DNA of 64,000 nucleotides from Limosilactobacillus avistercoris (lineage in GTDB: Bacteria; Bacillota; Bacilli; Lactobacillales; Lactobacillaceae): assembly GCF_014836425.1 (NCBI RefSeq), contig NZ_JACSQW010000006.1, forward strand, positions 1 to 64,000, written 5' to 3'. The notes under the pieces were generated by a model. It did not search any database. It was not told where the DNA came from and saw only the letters and a program-made list of their open reading frames with translations. The translations under genes and the position numbers were made by a program. Shown here in pieces: positions 17,378 to 26,841 of this stretch; the first letter of the stretch is position 1, and the number at the start of each line of letters is the position of its first letter.

Positions 17378-18028
17378 TTGGCAAACTTATTTTATATTTT
17401 GACCCATATTGCTGAAGTCATCATTCCAATGTTTGAATGGCTCGGTCCATGGAGCTATGTTTTGCTCTTTACAATCATTTTTATGGAGACCGGGCTAGTT
17501 GTCTTTCCCTGGCTCCCGGGGGAATCACTGATTTTCCTCACCGCTTCATTCATCGCCTTTCACCCAGTTCTCAAATTAGAGATTGTGATCCCGGTCTTCT
17601 TCTTTGCGGCCTTTATTGGCGATACTGTAAACTACTTCATTGGCCGCTCACTCTCAAGGTGGCAATGGCTCTCAAAGCGGGTGAATGGCCCAGGAATGGT
17701 AAAAGCCCACCGATTGTTAGAAAAGCACGGGGTTAAAACCGTTGCCTTTGGGCGCTTTGTTCCTTTAATTCGGACTTTTATCCCACTCATCGCTGGGACG
17801 ATGCGCTTTGACTTTCGCCGATTTATGATCGGTAACCTTATCGGGGTCATTGTTTGGGTTTTAGCTGCCAGTTTAGTTGGCTATTACTTCGGTAGCATCC
17901 CATTCGTTAAGGAACACTTCTCACTCATCATCCTTATTTTTGTCGTTGCTGCCTTGTCAATTGTTGCCATACTAGCGCTCATCCGCCACTTCCGGCGAAA
18001 GATTCTTAAACGAAATAAAATGCTCTAG
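17378..18028 (+). CDS. DedA-family membrane protein
   Basis: A 216-residue VTT/DedA-domain integral membrane protein. Conserved pieces are ETGLVVFPWLPGESLIF, 'GDTVNYFIGR', and GRFVPLIRTFIPLIAGTMRFDFRRF, with Arg and Pro residues typical of the family. DedA proteins are implicated in lipid carrier (undecaprenyl phosphate or phospholipid) flipping and proton-dependent homeostasis. Translation appears to start at TTG 17378, with AAAGGAG about 9 bases upstream. The tail is strongly basic and cytoplasmic. Confidence 0.88.
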   Translation: MANLFYILTHIAEVIIPMFEWLGPWSYVLLFTIIFMETGLVVFPWLPGESLIFLTASFIAFHPVLKLEIVIPVFFFAAFIGDTVNYFIGRSLSRWQWLSKRVNGPGMVKAHRLLEKHGVKTVAFGRFVPLIRTFIPLIAGTMRFDFRRFMIGNLIGVIVWVLAASLVGYYFGSIPFVKEHFSLIILIFVVAALSIVAILALIRHFRRKILKRNKML

Positions 18029-18111
18029 CCAGCCTTTGTCATGGTTCACACTCCCCATGAAAGCATGGTAAAATAGTAGATAATTGTAATTACGTAAAGG
18101 AGCTGGTTAAG

Positions 18112-18771
18112 TTGGCAATAACTGTCTACTTTGTTCGTCATGGTCAAACCTACCTCAATCGTTACAACCGGATGCAAGGATGGTCTGACGCTCCCCTAAC
18201 TGAAAAGGGGATTGAGGATGCTAAACGTGTTGGAAAGGAACTAGCAAAGATTAAATTCGACTACATCTTCAGTAGCGATCTTTCACGAGCTGTTAACACC
18301 GCGCGCTTACTCCTCGCTGCCGACCCAAATACTGACATTAAAGAACCAATTCAAGAACCAGCATTTCGTGAAATCTTCTTTGGCTTCTTTGAAGGAGCAA
18401 ATGGTGGCGCAGTAGCAGATATTGTCGGTGGAAAGTACGGTTATCATACCTTCTCACAAATGGCTGCCGGTTGGGGAACAGATGAATTAAAGGACCGGAT
18501 TGCTAAAGCTGATCAATATGGTGATGCTGAAGATGCACAGCGTTTTTGGCAACGAATGAATAAAGGATTTAACCGGCTTCGTAACCTACCAGACGGTTCC
18601 GTTGCTGTTGTTGTTTCACATGGGGCTGCAATTCGTTCGATAGCCGATCATTACCTTGAAGGCGTCGACCAAAACGTTTCGCCACGTAACGGTAGCATCA
18701 TGAAAATGACACTAACTGATACTGATACACATGTAGACTTTTATAATCAACTTCACATTCCTGATAAATAA
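18112..18771 (+). CDS. Histidine phosphatase (phosphoglycerate mutase-like)
   Basis: A 219-residue member of the histidine phosphatase superfamily. Catalytic RHG occurs in FVRHGQTYLNRYNRMQGWSD, the acid residue in EPAFREIFFGFFEG, and the second His in VVVSHGAAIRS. It may act as a cofactor-dependent mutase-like phosphatase, with an unknown small-molecule substrate. It starts at TTG with AAAGGAG upstream. An extended -10 (TGGTAAAAT, about 18067) lies in the short gap before it. Confidence 0.85.
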   Translation: MAITVYFVRHGQTYLNRYNRMQGWSDAPLTEKGIEDAKRVGKELAKIKFDYIFSSDLSRAVNTARLLLAADPNTDIKEPIQEPAFREIFFGFFEGANGGAVADIVGGKYGYHTFSQMAAGWGTDELKDRIAKADQYGDAEDAQRFWQRMNKGFNRLRNLPDGSVAVVVSHGAAIRSIADHYLEGVDQNVSPRNGSIMKMTLTDTDTHVDFYNQLHIPDK

Positions 18772-18806
18772 AATAACTGAATTAAAAGGGGGAACACTAC
18801 TTTTCA

Positions 18807-20081
18807 ATGGATAACATACAAACTGAAGAACCAGTATTAATCACTGGATTAAATACCGAACAAGAAGACTTCGATTATTCAATGACAGAGCTTGCTGAAT
18901 TGGCTCAGGCTAACCATATGGAAGTCGTTGACCGGATCGACCAAGCAATCGATCGTCCTAACCCAGCCACTTATTTTGGGAGTGGTAAGGTAGATGAAAT
19001 CAAGGAAGCAGTTTTAGCTGAAAACATTTCAACCGTCATTACTAATGACGAATTAACACCTAGTCAATTGCGGAACTTAGAAGATGAACTTGGTTGCCGG
19101 GTTCTTGACCGGACAGCATTAATTCTTGAAATCTTTGCTGAACGTGCCCAATCAAAAGAAGCCAAGCTGCAAGTTCAAATTGCCGAACTCCAATACCGAC
19201 TACCACGTCTTCAAACCAGTGCTAACCAACGACTTGATCAGCAAACTGGTGGTGGGAGTGGCTTTACTAACCGTGGTGCTGGTGAAACTAAACTGGAAAT
19301 GAACCGGCGAACAATTCAGAATTCAATTAGTCACCTACGAAAAGAATTAAGGGCAATCGATCGTTCTGAAGAGGTTAAACGGAAGCAACGAGATAAAAGC
19401 GCGATTCCGACTGCTGCCCTTGTTGGTTACACCAACGCTGGCAAGTCAACCATCATGAATGGTCTCGTTGAAAAATATGGTGTTGGTGAAGATAAGACTG
19501 TTTTTGAAAAAGACATGCTCTTTGCCACCCTGGATACTAGTGTTCGTCAGTTAACACTACCCGACCAAAAACGTTTCCTCCTTAGTGATACTGTTGGGTT
19601 CGTAAGCAAGTTACCAACTCACCTTGTCGAATCATTCAAGTCAACATTGGCTGAAGCAGCAAATGCTGATCTCTTAATTCAAGTGATCGACGCATCTGAT
19701 CCCCACTATGAGGACATGATGAAGACTACCGAGAAGACGTTGAAACAGATTGGAATTGAAAATATCCCAATGATCTATGTTTTCAATAAGGCAGATAAAA
19801 CTGACATGGAATACCCCGTTCTGGAAGGTGACGATCAGGTCGTAATTTCCGCTAAAGATGATGAGTCACTCGATCTTCTTGTGTCTACCATTAGGAAACA
19901 CCTTTTCAAAGACTACGTTAAAACTAAAATGCTGATTCCATTTGCGGATGGTAATGTTGTTTCCTACCTTAACGAAAATACTAATATTTTAAATACTGAA
20001 TACCAAAACAGCGGGACAATTCTTACTGTTGAGCTCTCGCAAAAAGATTACGATAAATACCAAAAATACGTTATTCATTAA
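18807..20081 (+). CDS. hflX: Ribosome-associated GTPase HflX
   Basis: A 424-residue GTPase that splits or rescues stalled ribosomes. The N-terminal HflX domain contains ATYFGSGKVDEIKE, and a central coiled coil leads to the glycine-rich GGGSGFTNRGAGETKLE. The G domain starts near residue 205 with GYTNAGKST (G1), DTVGF (G3) and NKAD (G4). GGGGGAA precedes the ATG by about 13 bases, a rather long spacing. A strong terminator follows. HflX is often stress-linked, and two small stress-type genes lie convergent to it. Confidence 0.93.
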   Translation: MDNIQTEEPVLITGLNTEQEDFDYSMTELAELAQANHMEVVDRIDQAIDRPNPATYFGSGKVDEIKEAVLAENISTVITNDELTPSQLRNLEDELGCRVLDRTALILEIFAERAQSKEAKLQVQIAELQYRLPRLQTSANQRLDQQTGGGSGFTNRGAGETKLEMNRRTIQNSISHLRKELRAIDRSEEVKRKQRDKSAIPTAALVGYTNAGKSTIMNGLVEKYGVGEDKTVFEKDMLFATLDTSVRQLTLPDQKRFLLSDTVGFVSKLPTHLVESFKSTLAEAANADLLIQVIDASDPHYEDMMKTTEKTLKQIGIENIPMIYVFNKADKTDMEYPVLEGDDQVVISAKDDESLDLLVSTIRKHLFKDYVKTKMLIPFADGNVVSYLNENTNILNTEYQNSGTILTVELSQKDYDKYQKYVIH

Positions 20082-20084
20082 ATG

Positions 20085-20127
20085 AAACAAGGCTTGGAAA
20101 TTGATTTCCAAGCCTTGTTTTACTTTT
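20085..20127 (+). terminator. Intrinsic terminator of hflX
   Basis: A perfect 16-bp stem (20085-20100 with 20105-20120, loop TTGA) is followed by TACTTTT. Confidence 0.9.
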
Positions 20128-20185
20128 CTAAAACTTATAGAGTCTAATCAACCAGAGCCTTAAAGGCTAATCTTCAGCTTCTTAT

Positions 20186-20446
20186 TTATGCTGTCCTGCG
20201 GTTAATCATCCCGATAATCCAGGAGACAATTAATACTAAGACTACAGCCCCGATAATTGAAGGGACAATCGCCATTCCGGCAACTTGTGGTCCCCAGGAG
20301 CCTAAAATTGCTTCCCCGAGTGACGAACCAACTAATCCGGCAATTATATTACTAATGACTCCCATCGATCCTCCACGATGAGTAATCGCTCCAGCAATCA
20401 ATCCGATAATTCCACCAACAATTAATACCCAAATCCAGTGTAACAT
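20186..20446 (-). CDS. GlsB/YeaQ/YmgE-type small membrane protein
   Basis: An 86-residue protein with three hydrophobic segments and Gly-rich turns (VGGIIGLIAGAITHRG, NIIAGLVGSSLGEAILG). It matches the transglycosylase-associated/YeaQ family of small stress-induced membrane proteins. A strong ribosome site (AAGGAGGGA) precedes the ATG. It lies 16 bp after the CsbD-like gene, so the two probably form a stress operon. Confidence 0.85.
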   Translation of the reverse strand: MLHWIWVLIVGGIIGLIAGAITHRGGSMGVISNIIAGLVGSSLGEAILGSWGPQVAGMAIVPSIIGAVVLVLIVSWIIGMINRRTA

Positions 20447-20462
20447 TAGTATTCCCTCCTTT

Positions 20463-20648
20463 TTATTCAGCTAGTTTAGCTTTTTCCTTGGCAGCCTTTT
20501 TCTTTAATTTTTCTGCCTTTGCTTGCGCCTTACCATGTATCGCTTGGACTTTTCCTTCTGCCTCACGGACCTTGTCCTGAGTCAGCTTGCCTTCAACCTG
20601 TTTCAGTTTTCCGGCAACTCTATTTTTAATACTTTTCTTGCTAGTCAT
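20463..20648 (-). CDS. CsbD-family stress protein
   Basis: A 61-residue, very Lys/Ala/Glu-rich protein. NRVAGKLKQVEGKLTQDKVREAEGKVQ is shortened here as the typical 'GKxKqxeGkltgd' CsbD pattern. CsbD-like proteins are general-stress proteins of unknown mechanism. AAAGGAGAG lies upstream of the ATG. It is probably cotranscribed with the YeaQ-like gene. Confidence 0.85.
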   Translation of the reverse strand: MTSKKSIKNRVAGKLKQVEGKLTQDKVREAEGKVQAIHGKAQAKAEKLKKKAAKEKAKLAE

Positions 20649-20796
20649 AACTGACTCTCCTTTCGTCTATTTGAGTGACTGTGGCTAGTAACTTTATTTG
20701 ATAGTTCAATCATAACAAGAAGCGGTTTTATTGGCGACACCTTGTCACTCTACTTATGAAATCATTAATACTTATTAGCTTTTTATTAAGGAGCAC

Positions 20797-20839
20797 AAAA
20801 AGCGTAGAAATACCGTTAAAGCAGCATTCCCACGCTTTT
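20797..20839 (-). terminator. Terminator of the hydroxyacid dehydrogenase gene
   Basis: AAAAGCGT pairs with ACGCTTTT around a long, partly paired loop. A U-run (TTTTTG) follows on the minus strand. Confidence 0.65.
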
Positions 20840-20868
20840 CATCTACCATTATGTTTATCAATTATGAA

Positions 20869-21867
20869 TTAAAAACGAACTTCATTTTTAACGTTTTTGC
20901 CTTCAACAATTGCCACAATATTATTTAAACTAACCTGAACCATATTACGAACAGCCGTATCAGTCATAAAAGCAACGTGAGGTGTAACAACCACATTCGG
21001 CATCTTGACTAATTCTTTAAAATCAGCTGGAACATCTTCTGGAGCAACTTTCTTACTAAAGTAAGTTGTTTCATCACCTAATGTATCAAGGCCAGCTCCA
21101 CCAATTTCGTGGTTCTTCAATGCATCAATCAGATCGGCAGTATTGACTACCTTTCCCCGAGCCATATTAATAAGAAGAGCATTATTCTTCATTTTCTTAA
21201 ACTGTGGAGCTGCAAACATATTCTCTGTACTTGAAGTCAACGGAACGTGAAGAGTAATAATGTCGGCTTCTTTTAGTGCAGTTTCTAAGTCGACAAATTC
21301 ATCCACGTATGGAGCGTAAACGACGCTGGTTGCCCGGGTAACCGCAATCACTCGCGCGCCGAGGGCCTTATAGATTTGGGCAGTTGCCCCACCAATATGT
21401 CCAAGGCCAACAATGGCAACGGTTTGGTTATAGATTTCATCACTAACCAAGTCCTTACTCCAACGAAAGTCTGCATCATTTACCATCCGTTGCTTAAATT
21501 CGCCAATCTTCCGTAAGAGGTACATTGCGTGAGTTAACCCCATCTCAGCAATTGCCCGTGGTGAATAAATAGAAACATTGGTAATCTTTAAGCCATTTTT
21601 CTTTGCCAAATCTAGATCAAACATATCGTACCCTGCCGTCCGGGTTGATAATTGTTTAATCCCAAATTGCTTTAATTTAGCATAAATCGCTGGATCATCA
21701 ATCTTACTGGTTTGTAAAACAGAAATTCCGTCGTAACCATTAACTAAATCAACGTTTGCTGAACTAAGTTGATCCTCAACGATCTTAACTTCATTTCCTG
21801 TTTTTTCTGCCCACTCTTTAGCATAAGGGACTTCCTTATCATCGACGCCAAACATAATTAACTTCAT
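20869..21867 (-). CDS. D-2-hydroxyacid dehydrogenase (D-lactate dehydrogenase-like)
   Basis: A 332-residue NAD(P)-dependent dehydrogenase of the LdhD family. It would reduce pyruvate or another 2-oxoacid to the D-hydroxyacid. The Rossmann motif GLGHIG is at 154-159. The catalytic set is present: Arg237 in NMARGK, Glu266 in GDET, and His297 in TPHVAF. The residue after the second beta strand is Thr177-Arg178, where NAD-dependent D-lactate dehydrogenases have an Asp. This may shift the cofactor preference toward NADPH or the enzyme may not be the main LdhD. The ATG is preceded by AAAAGGATGGG. Confidence 0.85.
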   Translation of the reverse strand: MKLIMFGVDDKEVPYAKEWAEKTGNEVKIVEDQLSSANVDLVNGYDGISVLQTSKIDDPAIYAKLKQFGIKQLSTRTAGYDMFDLDLAKKNGLKITNVSIYSPRAIAEMGLTHAMYLLRKIGEFKQRMVNDADFRWSKDLVSDEIYNQTVAIVGLGHIGGATAQIYKALGARVIAVTRATSVVYAPYVDEFVDLETALKEADIITLHVPLTSSTENMFAAPQFKKMKNNALLINMARGKVVNTADLIDALKNHEIGGAGLDTLGDETTYFSKKVAPEDVPADFKELVKMPNVVVTPHVAFMTDTAVRNMVQVSLNNIVAIVEGKNVKNEVRF

Positions 21868-21903
21868 TTTGTAATCCCATCCTTTTTGTAAGCTTTTTTA
21901 ACC

Positions 21904-21935
21904 GTAAGTGCTTACATTGTCTATTTAATATTATA
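21904..21935 (-). promoter_or_regulatory. Promoter with downstream palindrome
   Basis: On the minus strand TATAAT (21930-21935) is followed by the palindrome GTAAGTGCTTAC (21904-21915) near the expected start of transcription. The wider sequence TGTAAGCACTTACG is two bases off a cre (CcpA) site, so carbon control is possible but not shown. Confidence 0.4.
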
Positions 21936-22013
21936 CAGGATTTCCTAAATAATTTAAAAAGTTAAGGATAAGCTTAAACTAATCCTCAACTTTTACATTA
22001 ATTTTTATATTAA

Positions 22014-23246
22014 TTATGCTGCATTAGTTTCACGATGAGCCACAAAATCGCGTTGAATTAATATTGAAACAGCCATCGCCAAAGCATCAATAACCACAAA
22101 AACAATCAAGGTAACGTAGTAATTATGTAACACTTGGTGGGTATAGGAGAGAAGGAGCGGTCCAACCATCCCCGCAACTGCCCAAGCGGTTAAAATGTAT
22201 CCATGAATTGCGCCTAACTCCTTAGTTCCAAAGACATCACCAAGATATGCCGGAATTACTGAGAAACCAGCACCATAGCATGACATTAAGAAGCACAGAG
22301 CCAGTGCAAAGATAAACGGTACTTTGAAGAATAGTAGAATGAAGAGCATCACAATATCAAGAATAAAAATTAAGCTATAGGTAAGTGGCCGACCAATAAA
22401 ATCAGACAAAGTTGCCCAGGCAAGCCGACCAAAGCCATTGAATAACCCAATAATTCCCACCATTACTGCAGCTGTACTAGCAGTCATCGCAGTCATATTT
22501 TGAGCCATTGGAGATGCTGCAGAAACCAAACCAATTCCCGTGGTGATGTTAATAAAGAACATGAACCATAAGAAGGCGAATGTCCTTGTTCTTAAAGCCT
22601 GATTGGCAGTTAGTTCCTGACCAGTTAAACTTACTCGTTGGGCGTTTTGAGCAATTGCTTGCGGTAATTCATGTGGCCGTGGCTTTTTAATAAACTGAGC
22701 CGCAATAATCATAACGACAAAATAAAATGTTCCTAGAATATAGAAGGTATTAACAATTCCTACATTAGCCATTAGGTTTTGGGCAACAGGTCCAGTAAGC
22801 ATTGCTGCAAATCCAAATCCCATAATAGCTAAGCCTGTAGCAAGTCCTCGCTTATCTGGAAACCACCGGACAATCGTGGAAACCGGAGTAACATAGCCAG
22901 AGCCTAAACCTAAACCACCAATTACTCCATAGGCTAAATAAAGCAGCCATAGATGATGTGATTGAATGGCCAAACCGGTTAAGGCAATTCCACTTCCGTA
23001 ACAAATACTAGAAATTGTCCCAGTAACACTAGGTCCGAACTTTTCAACCAATCGTCCCATAAAAGCAGCTGACATTCCTAAGAAAAAGATTGCCAAACTA
23101 AACGCGAATGATACTGAGGTTTCCTTCCAACCAGTATATGCTGAGATTGGCTTCGTAAATACACTCCAAGCATATACACCACCAATCATTAAATGAAGAA
23201 TTACCCCGGCAAGCGCAACACCATACCTGTTTCTTGTCCCTGTCAT
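22014..23246 (-). CDS. MFS carrier of the oxalate/formate antiporter (OFA) family
   Basis: A 410-residue, twelve-helix major facilitator. GVYAWSVFTKPI near the N-terminus and GLGSGYVTPVSTIVRWFPDKRGLATG at the 4-5 region are OFA family hallmarks, and the substrate is probably a small carboxylate. A longer frame adds 52 residues upstream. Met at 23246 is preferred because AAGGAAG lies 8 bases before it and the shorter form has the normal family length. It sits between YhgE and the D-hydroxyacid dehydrogenase. Carboxylate exchange next to a lactate-type enzyme is suggestive only. Confidence 0.82.
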   Translation of the reverse strand: MTGTRNRYGVALAGVILHLMIGGVYAWSVFTKPISAYTGWKETSVSFAFSLAIFFLGMSAAFMGRLVEKFGPSVTGTISSICYGSGIALTGLAIQSHHLWLLYLAYGVIGGLGLGSGYVTPVSTIVRWFPDKRGLATGLAIMGFGFAAMLTGPVAQNLMANVGIVNTFYILGTFYFVVMIIAAQFIKKPRPHELPQAIAQNAQRVSLTGQELTANQALRTRTFAFLWFMFFINITTGIGLVSAASPMAQNMTAMTASTAAVMVGIIGLFNGFGRLAWATLSDFIGRPLTYSLIFILDIVMLFILLFFKVPFIFALALCFLMSCYGAGFSVIPAYLGDVFGTKELGAIHGYILTAWAVAGMVGPLLLSYTHQVLHNYYVTLIVFVVIDALAMAVSILIQRDFVAHRETNAA

Positions 23247-23429
23247 CCTCTGCACTTCCTTATGATAAATTACGAACATTATTTTAAAATTTATATATTT
23301 TGTTCGCTGTTTAAAAATAACATAGAGGATCATAAGAAACAATAGGATAAATCCGAACTTTATAAAATAGCCGAAAAAAATAGCGTAGCAGCCAACTACC
23401 ACGCTATCTTATTTTGATTTTTAAAAAGT

Positions 23430-23460
23430 AAAGAGACTGGACTAAATTTCCAGCCTCTTT
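23430..23460 (-). terminator. Terminator of the YhgE/Pip gene
   Basis: AAAGAGACTGGA pairs with TCCAGCCTCTTT (one mismatch), and a U-rich run (ACTTTTTAAAAA) follows on the minus strand. Confidence 0.75.
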
Positions 23461-23468
23461 ATTTATGA

Positions 23469-26096
23469 TTAATTCTTACCGTCTGAAGTAAAGCCATCGC
23501 CCTTACCCATTGGACCATGTTGGTTAGCTTTCATGCTTTCAACAGTTGGTGCATGGAATTCGTGTGATGCAATCCCCTTCATTGTTAACAAGAGAAGGAG
23601 GTTGAAGACAACCGCGATCGCCAAGAGAACAAGATTACAGAATAATGTGTAATGTGCTCCTAGACCACCACTAATTGAATCACGAAGACCAAGAATTGAG
23701 TAAGTCATTGGTAAGTACCAGTGGATTACATTGTAGAACTTCATGGTAACTTCCATTGGGAATGTCCCACCAGAACCACCAAGTTGCAACATCAAGAGAA
23801 CCATGGCAACAAACCGTCCAGGGTTATCAAAGGTCATTGATAAGAACATCACAACGGCCATTGAAGCAAGCCCGAAGAGAATCGTGGTAGCGAAGAATGA
23901 TGGGACGTGATCAACGGTCAAACCGCACATCATCATGATTCCACATTCAACAACAGCCATGGCAATTGCTGCTAAGCCACCGACAACAACCTTGCTAAAC
24001 CACCATGCGGTTGCGGAAGCATTTTGATCGGCAACCCGCCGAATTGGGTAAACAAAGTTGAAGACCAGCATACCAACATACAAAGCAACTGATAATACGT
24101 AAGGTGCCAATGCGTGACCATAGTTTGGTACGTAACTGTAATTAGTGTGCTTTTCAACTGATGGTTCAGCAATCATCTTAGCAGTTCGTGGTGAAGTCTT
24201 AATGCCGTTAATCGTCTTCGCACCCTTACCAAGAGCAGAAGATAACTTGGAAGCACCAGCATTCAGCTTAATAATCCCCTGAACTAATGCAGGTGAATTA
24301 TCAACTAATTGTTGAGTCCCAGCAGCTAATTGGTTAACACCGGCAGTCAATGCTGGTACTTGACCGTTTAATTGGCCAAGTGCGCCGGCAAGTTGACCAG
24401 CACCAGAGTTCAATTGACCAGAGTTAGCTGTCAACTTACCAACACCGGCACCCGCTTGAGCAACACCGGCAGTATATTGGTTAATACCAGAAGTAAGTGT
24501 TCCAGCACCAGCAGCAGCGGTATCAACACCATTAGTGTATTGGTTAACACCGGCATTAAGAGTTGCAGAACCAGAAGCAATTTGACTAGTAGCATCCTTT
24601 AACTTGTTAACAGCACCAGGCATTGCAGATAGAGTACCCTTATAACCATTTAGGGTATTAAGCAATGTGTTAGCTTGCTTAATCGTTCCATCGGCATTAT
24701 CGAGAATTGCATTCATCTTTGATAGCTGGCTAAGTTGCCCTTGCATGTCATTCAAAGAACTACCTAAGCTATTTAGACTATTCAAGGTATTGCCGACACC
24801 AGCAATAGTTGTGGCACTTTCCTTAGCAGCACTTGCATTAGATGCAGCTTGTCCAGCTAATGCACCTAATTCACCTTTAATCTTATCATCACTAGTTGAA
24901 CCCGCAATAGCTTGTAGTCTACCAGCTATTTCAGCATCACTCTTAGCGACGTTACCAGCGTTAGTTGCCGCACTGGTTAATTGACCCTTAACTTGGCCTA
25001 CACCAGCTAATGCACCAGAAGCCTGTTGGAGTTTACCGGCACTTTCTTGAACGCCAGCTAAAGCAGCCTTAGCAGTAGTTAAACCGCTTTGCAATTGGGT
25101 TAATCCACTTTGAAGGTCTTGTGCTTGGTTCATGGCACCCATGATTCCATTAAAGTCAATATTACCTAATTGACTATTAATAGTACTGTTCAATTGACTT
25201 GCACCAGAAGCAAGTTGACCTGAACCACTTCGTAATTGACCAGAGTTACTACTCAACTGTCCCAAACCGCTTTGTAATTGACTTGCACCAGAATTCAAAG
25301 CAACAGAATTGGCGTTTAATTGACCTAAACCAGCGGCAAGTTGACCAACACCACCAGTGTATTGGCGGATTCCATTAGCAAGCGTTTGGCTACCAGATGC
25401 TAATTGTTGCGCACCAGCAGCTAACGGAACAACACTTACCCGAAGTTTTTGAACACCATTATTAACTTGGGTAACTCCAGCAATGTATTGGTTAGTCCCA
25501 CTTTGTAGGGTAACTAAACCGGTGCTTAGTTGATGAGCACCATTAGCGGCGGTACTCATCCCCTTACCAACAGTATGAAGGGCCTTAAACATTGCCGTTG
25601 CATAAGCTTGGGTAACTTGAGCCCGGATCTTTTCGTTTAGCTTGGTCATCCCCAATTCACTAATTACTTGACCAATGTAGTTCAATGAACCATTAGTCTC
25701 GTACTTCAGTTGCATTTGTTGAGGATGCTTATCGAGAACTGTCGTTGCGTCCTTAGAGAAGTCCTTTGGGATTGTAACAACAGTGTAATACTTGCGGTGG
25801 GTCAAACCGTAATGTGCTTTTTCGGGTGAAACGATTTCCCACTTTAATTGCTTATTCTTTCTTAGTTCTTTTACCATTCGATTCCCAACATCCATCGTTT
25901 GTCCACGATATTCAACTGGGACATCCTTATTAACAACCGCTACCGGTAAGTTTTCAGTACTCCCGTATGGATCCCAAACAGACTTCAAGAAGAAGATACT
26001 GTAAAGGAACGGGATAATACAAATAACGGTAGTGGAGATTAACAAAAGTCGATTGTGCAGAATATTCTTAAACTCCGCTTTAATCGCATTCCACAT
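23469..26096 (-). CDS. YhgE/Pip-domain membrane protein
   Basis: An 875-residue protein with one N-terminal helix, a large extracellular part and about five C-terminal helices of ABC-2 type (residues about 660-850). The extracellular part carries many short repeats of the form LxxGxxQLxxG (about residues 190-310 and 500-640), expected to form long helical rods. Relatives include the phage-infection protein Pip, YhgE and the EsaA/YueB type VII secretion proteins, some of which are phage receptors. The upstream TetR gene probably regulates it. No other type VII secretion gene is visible here. Confidence 0.85.
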   Translation of the reverse strand: MWNAIKAEFKNILHNRLLLISTTVICIIPFLYSIFFLKSVWDPYGSTENLPVAVVNKDVPVEYRGQTMDVGNRMVKELRKNKQLKWEIVSPEKAHYGLTHRKYYTVVTIPKDFSKDATTVLDKHPQQMQLKYETNGSLNYIGQVISELGMTKLNEKIRAQVTQAYATAMFKALHTVGKGMSTAANGAHQLSTGLVTLQSGTNQYIAGVTQVNNGVQKLRVSVVPLAAGAQQLASGSQTLANGIRQYTGGVGQLAAGLGQLNANSVALNSGASQLQSGLGQLSSNSGQLRSGSGQLASGASQLNSTINSQLGNIDFNGIMGAMNQAQDLQSGLTQLQSGLTTAKAALAGVQESAGKLQQASGALAGVGQVKGQLTSAATNAGNVAKSDAEIAGRLQAIAGSTSDDKIKGELGALAGQAASNASAAKESATTIAGVGNTLNSLNSLGSSLNDMQGQLSQLSKMNAILDNADGTIKQANTLLNTLNGYKGTLSAMPGAVNKLKDATSQIASGSATLNAGVNQYTNGVDTAAAGAGTLTSGINQYTAGVAQAGAGVGKLTANSGQLNSGAGQLAGALGQLNGQVPALTAGVNQLAAGTQQLVDNSPALVQGIIKLNAGASKLSSALGKGAKTINGIKTSPRTAKMIAEPSVEKHTNYSYVPNYGHALAPYVLSVALYVGMLVFNFVYPIRRVADQNASATAWWFSKVVVGGLAAIAMAVVECGIMMMCGLTVDHVPSFFATTILFGLASMAVVMFLSMTFDNPGRFVAMVLLMLQLGGSGGTFPMEVTMKFYNVIHWYLPMTYSILGLRDSISGGLGAHYTLFCNLVLLAIAVVFNLLLLLTMKGIASHEFHAPTVESMKANQHGPMGKGDGFTSDGKN

Positions 26097-26144
26097 TTAT
26101 ATTCTCCTCTTATCCCCTAAATATTTACTGTTTTGCCTCAACCA

Positions 26145-26684
26145 TCAGTTAGCCGAAAGTGATTGCATTGAACGCTTAGCAAAATCAATCACGTGATCAA
26201 TTGAGACATCATAATTTTTGCCTTGCCACCAGTAAAATGTGCCGATTAATGCACCGCTTAATACGTACGCTAGCATTTCTGGATCATCGGTTTGTTGTAA
26301 TAATTTAATAATTGGATCATTGCTTTTTTCTTGCCGACGTTCCAACATAATTTGACTTAAAATATGCATCATTTCAGCATATAGCGAATTATGGGCACTC
26401 TCAGAGGCCAAATGGCGAAAAACATTCTTATGGTCATTGACGTAATAAATCAATTGTTTGATCAAGTCATCTTCGGAATCACTACTATCAACCAACCGAT
26501 TAACCTGTGTCCGGAGTGTCTGCTCTAACAGATCGTATTTATCCCGAAAGTAGCGGTAAAAGCTGCTTCGGTGTAATAATGCCTCTTGGCAAATCTGGTC
26601 AACGGTTAAATGCTCAAAAGAATGCTCTTCAAGTAGTGTTAACAATGCATTTTGAAAATCGCGCACCGTTCTTGTGACTCGCAC
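26145..26684 (-). CDS. TetR/AcrR-family regulator
   Basis: A 179-residue regulator. The N-terminal HTH contains LTVDQICQEALLHRSSFYRYFRDKYDLLEQ, followed by an all-helical ligand domain of TetR_C type seen in YhgE-linked regulators. The annotated frame can start 21 codons earlier. GTG 26684 is chosen because GGGGGA is 8 bases upstream and the protein then starts directly before the HTH. The 48-bp gap to yhgE suggests an autoregulated operon. Confidence 0.82.
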   Translation of the reverse strand: MRVTRTVRDFQNALLTLLEEHSFEHLTVDQICQEALLHRSSFYRYFRDKYDLLEQTLRTQVNRLVDSSDSEDDLIKQLIYYVNDHKNVFRHLASESAHNSLYAEMMHILSQIMLERRQEKSNDPIIKLLQQTDDPEMLAYVLSGALIGTFYWWQGKNYDVSIDHVIDFAKRSMQSLSAN

Positions 26685-26789
26685 CAGTCTTTCCCCCTTT
26701 TCTCTAATTTTACAATAAGCATTGTAAACCGTATCAAAAATAGACAATAGAGTTAATTTGGTACATTTATATTAAAATAAGACAAAAAT

Positions 26790-26823
26790 AAACTATTGTC
26801 TCATGGAATTGAGACAATAGTTT
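26790..26823 (-). terminator. Intrinsic terminator after the 281-residue membrane protein gene
   Basis: A perfect 14-bp stem (26790-26803 with 26810-26823) is followed on the minus strand by ATTTTTGTCTTATTTT. Confidence 0.85.
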
Positions 26824-26841
26824 TACTATACAACATTTTAT

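Noticed and set aside
24372-24984. Plus-strand ORFs across the YhgE gene
   Set aside because: They are shadows produced by the repetitive helical rod sequence on the other strand.
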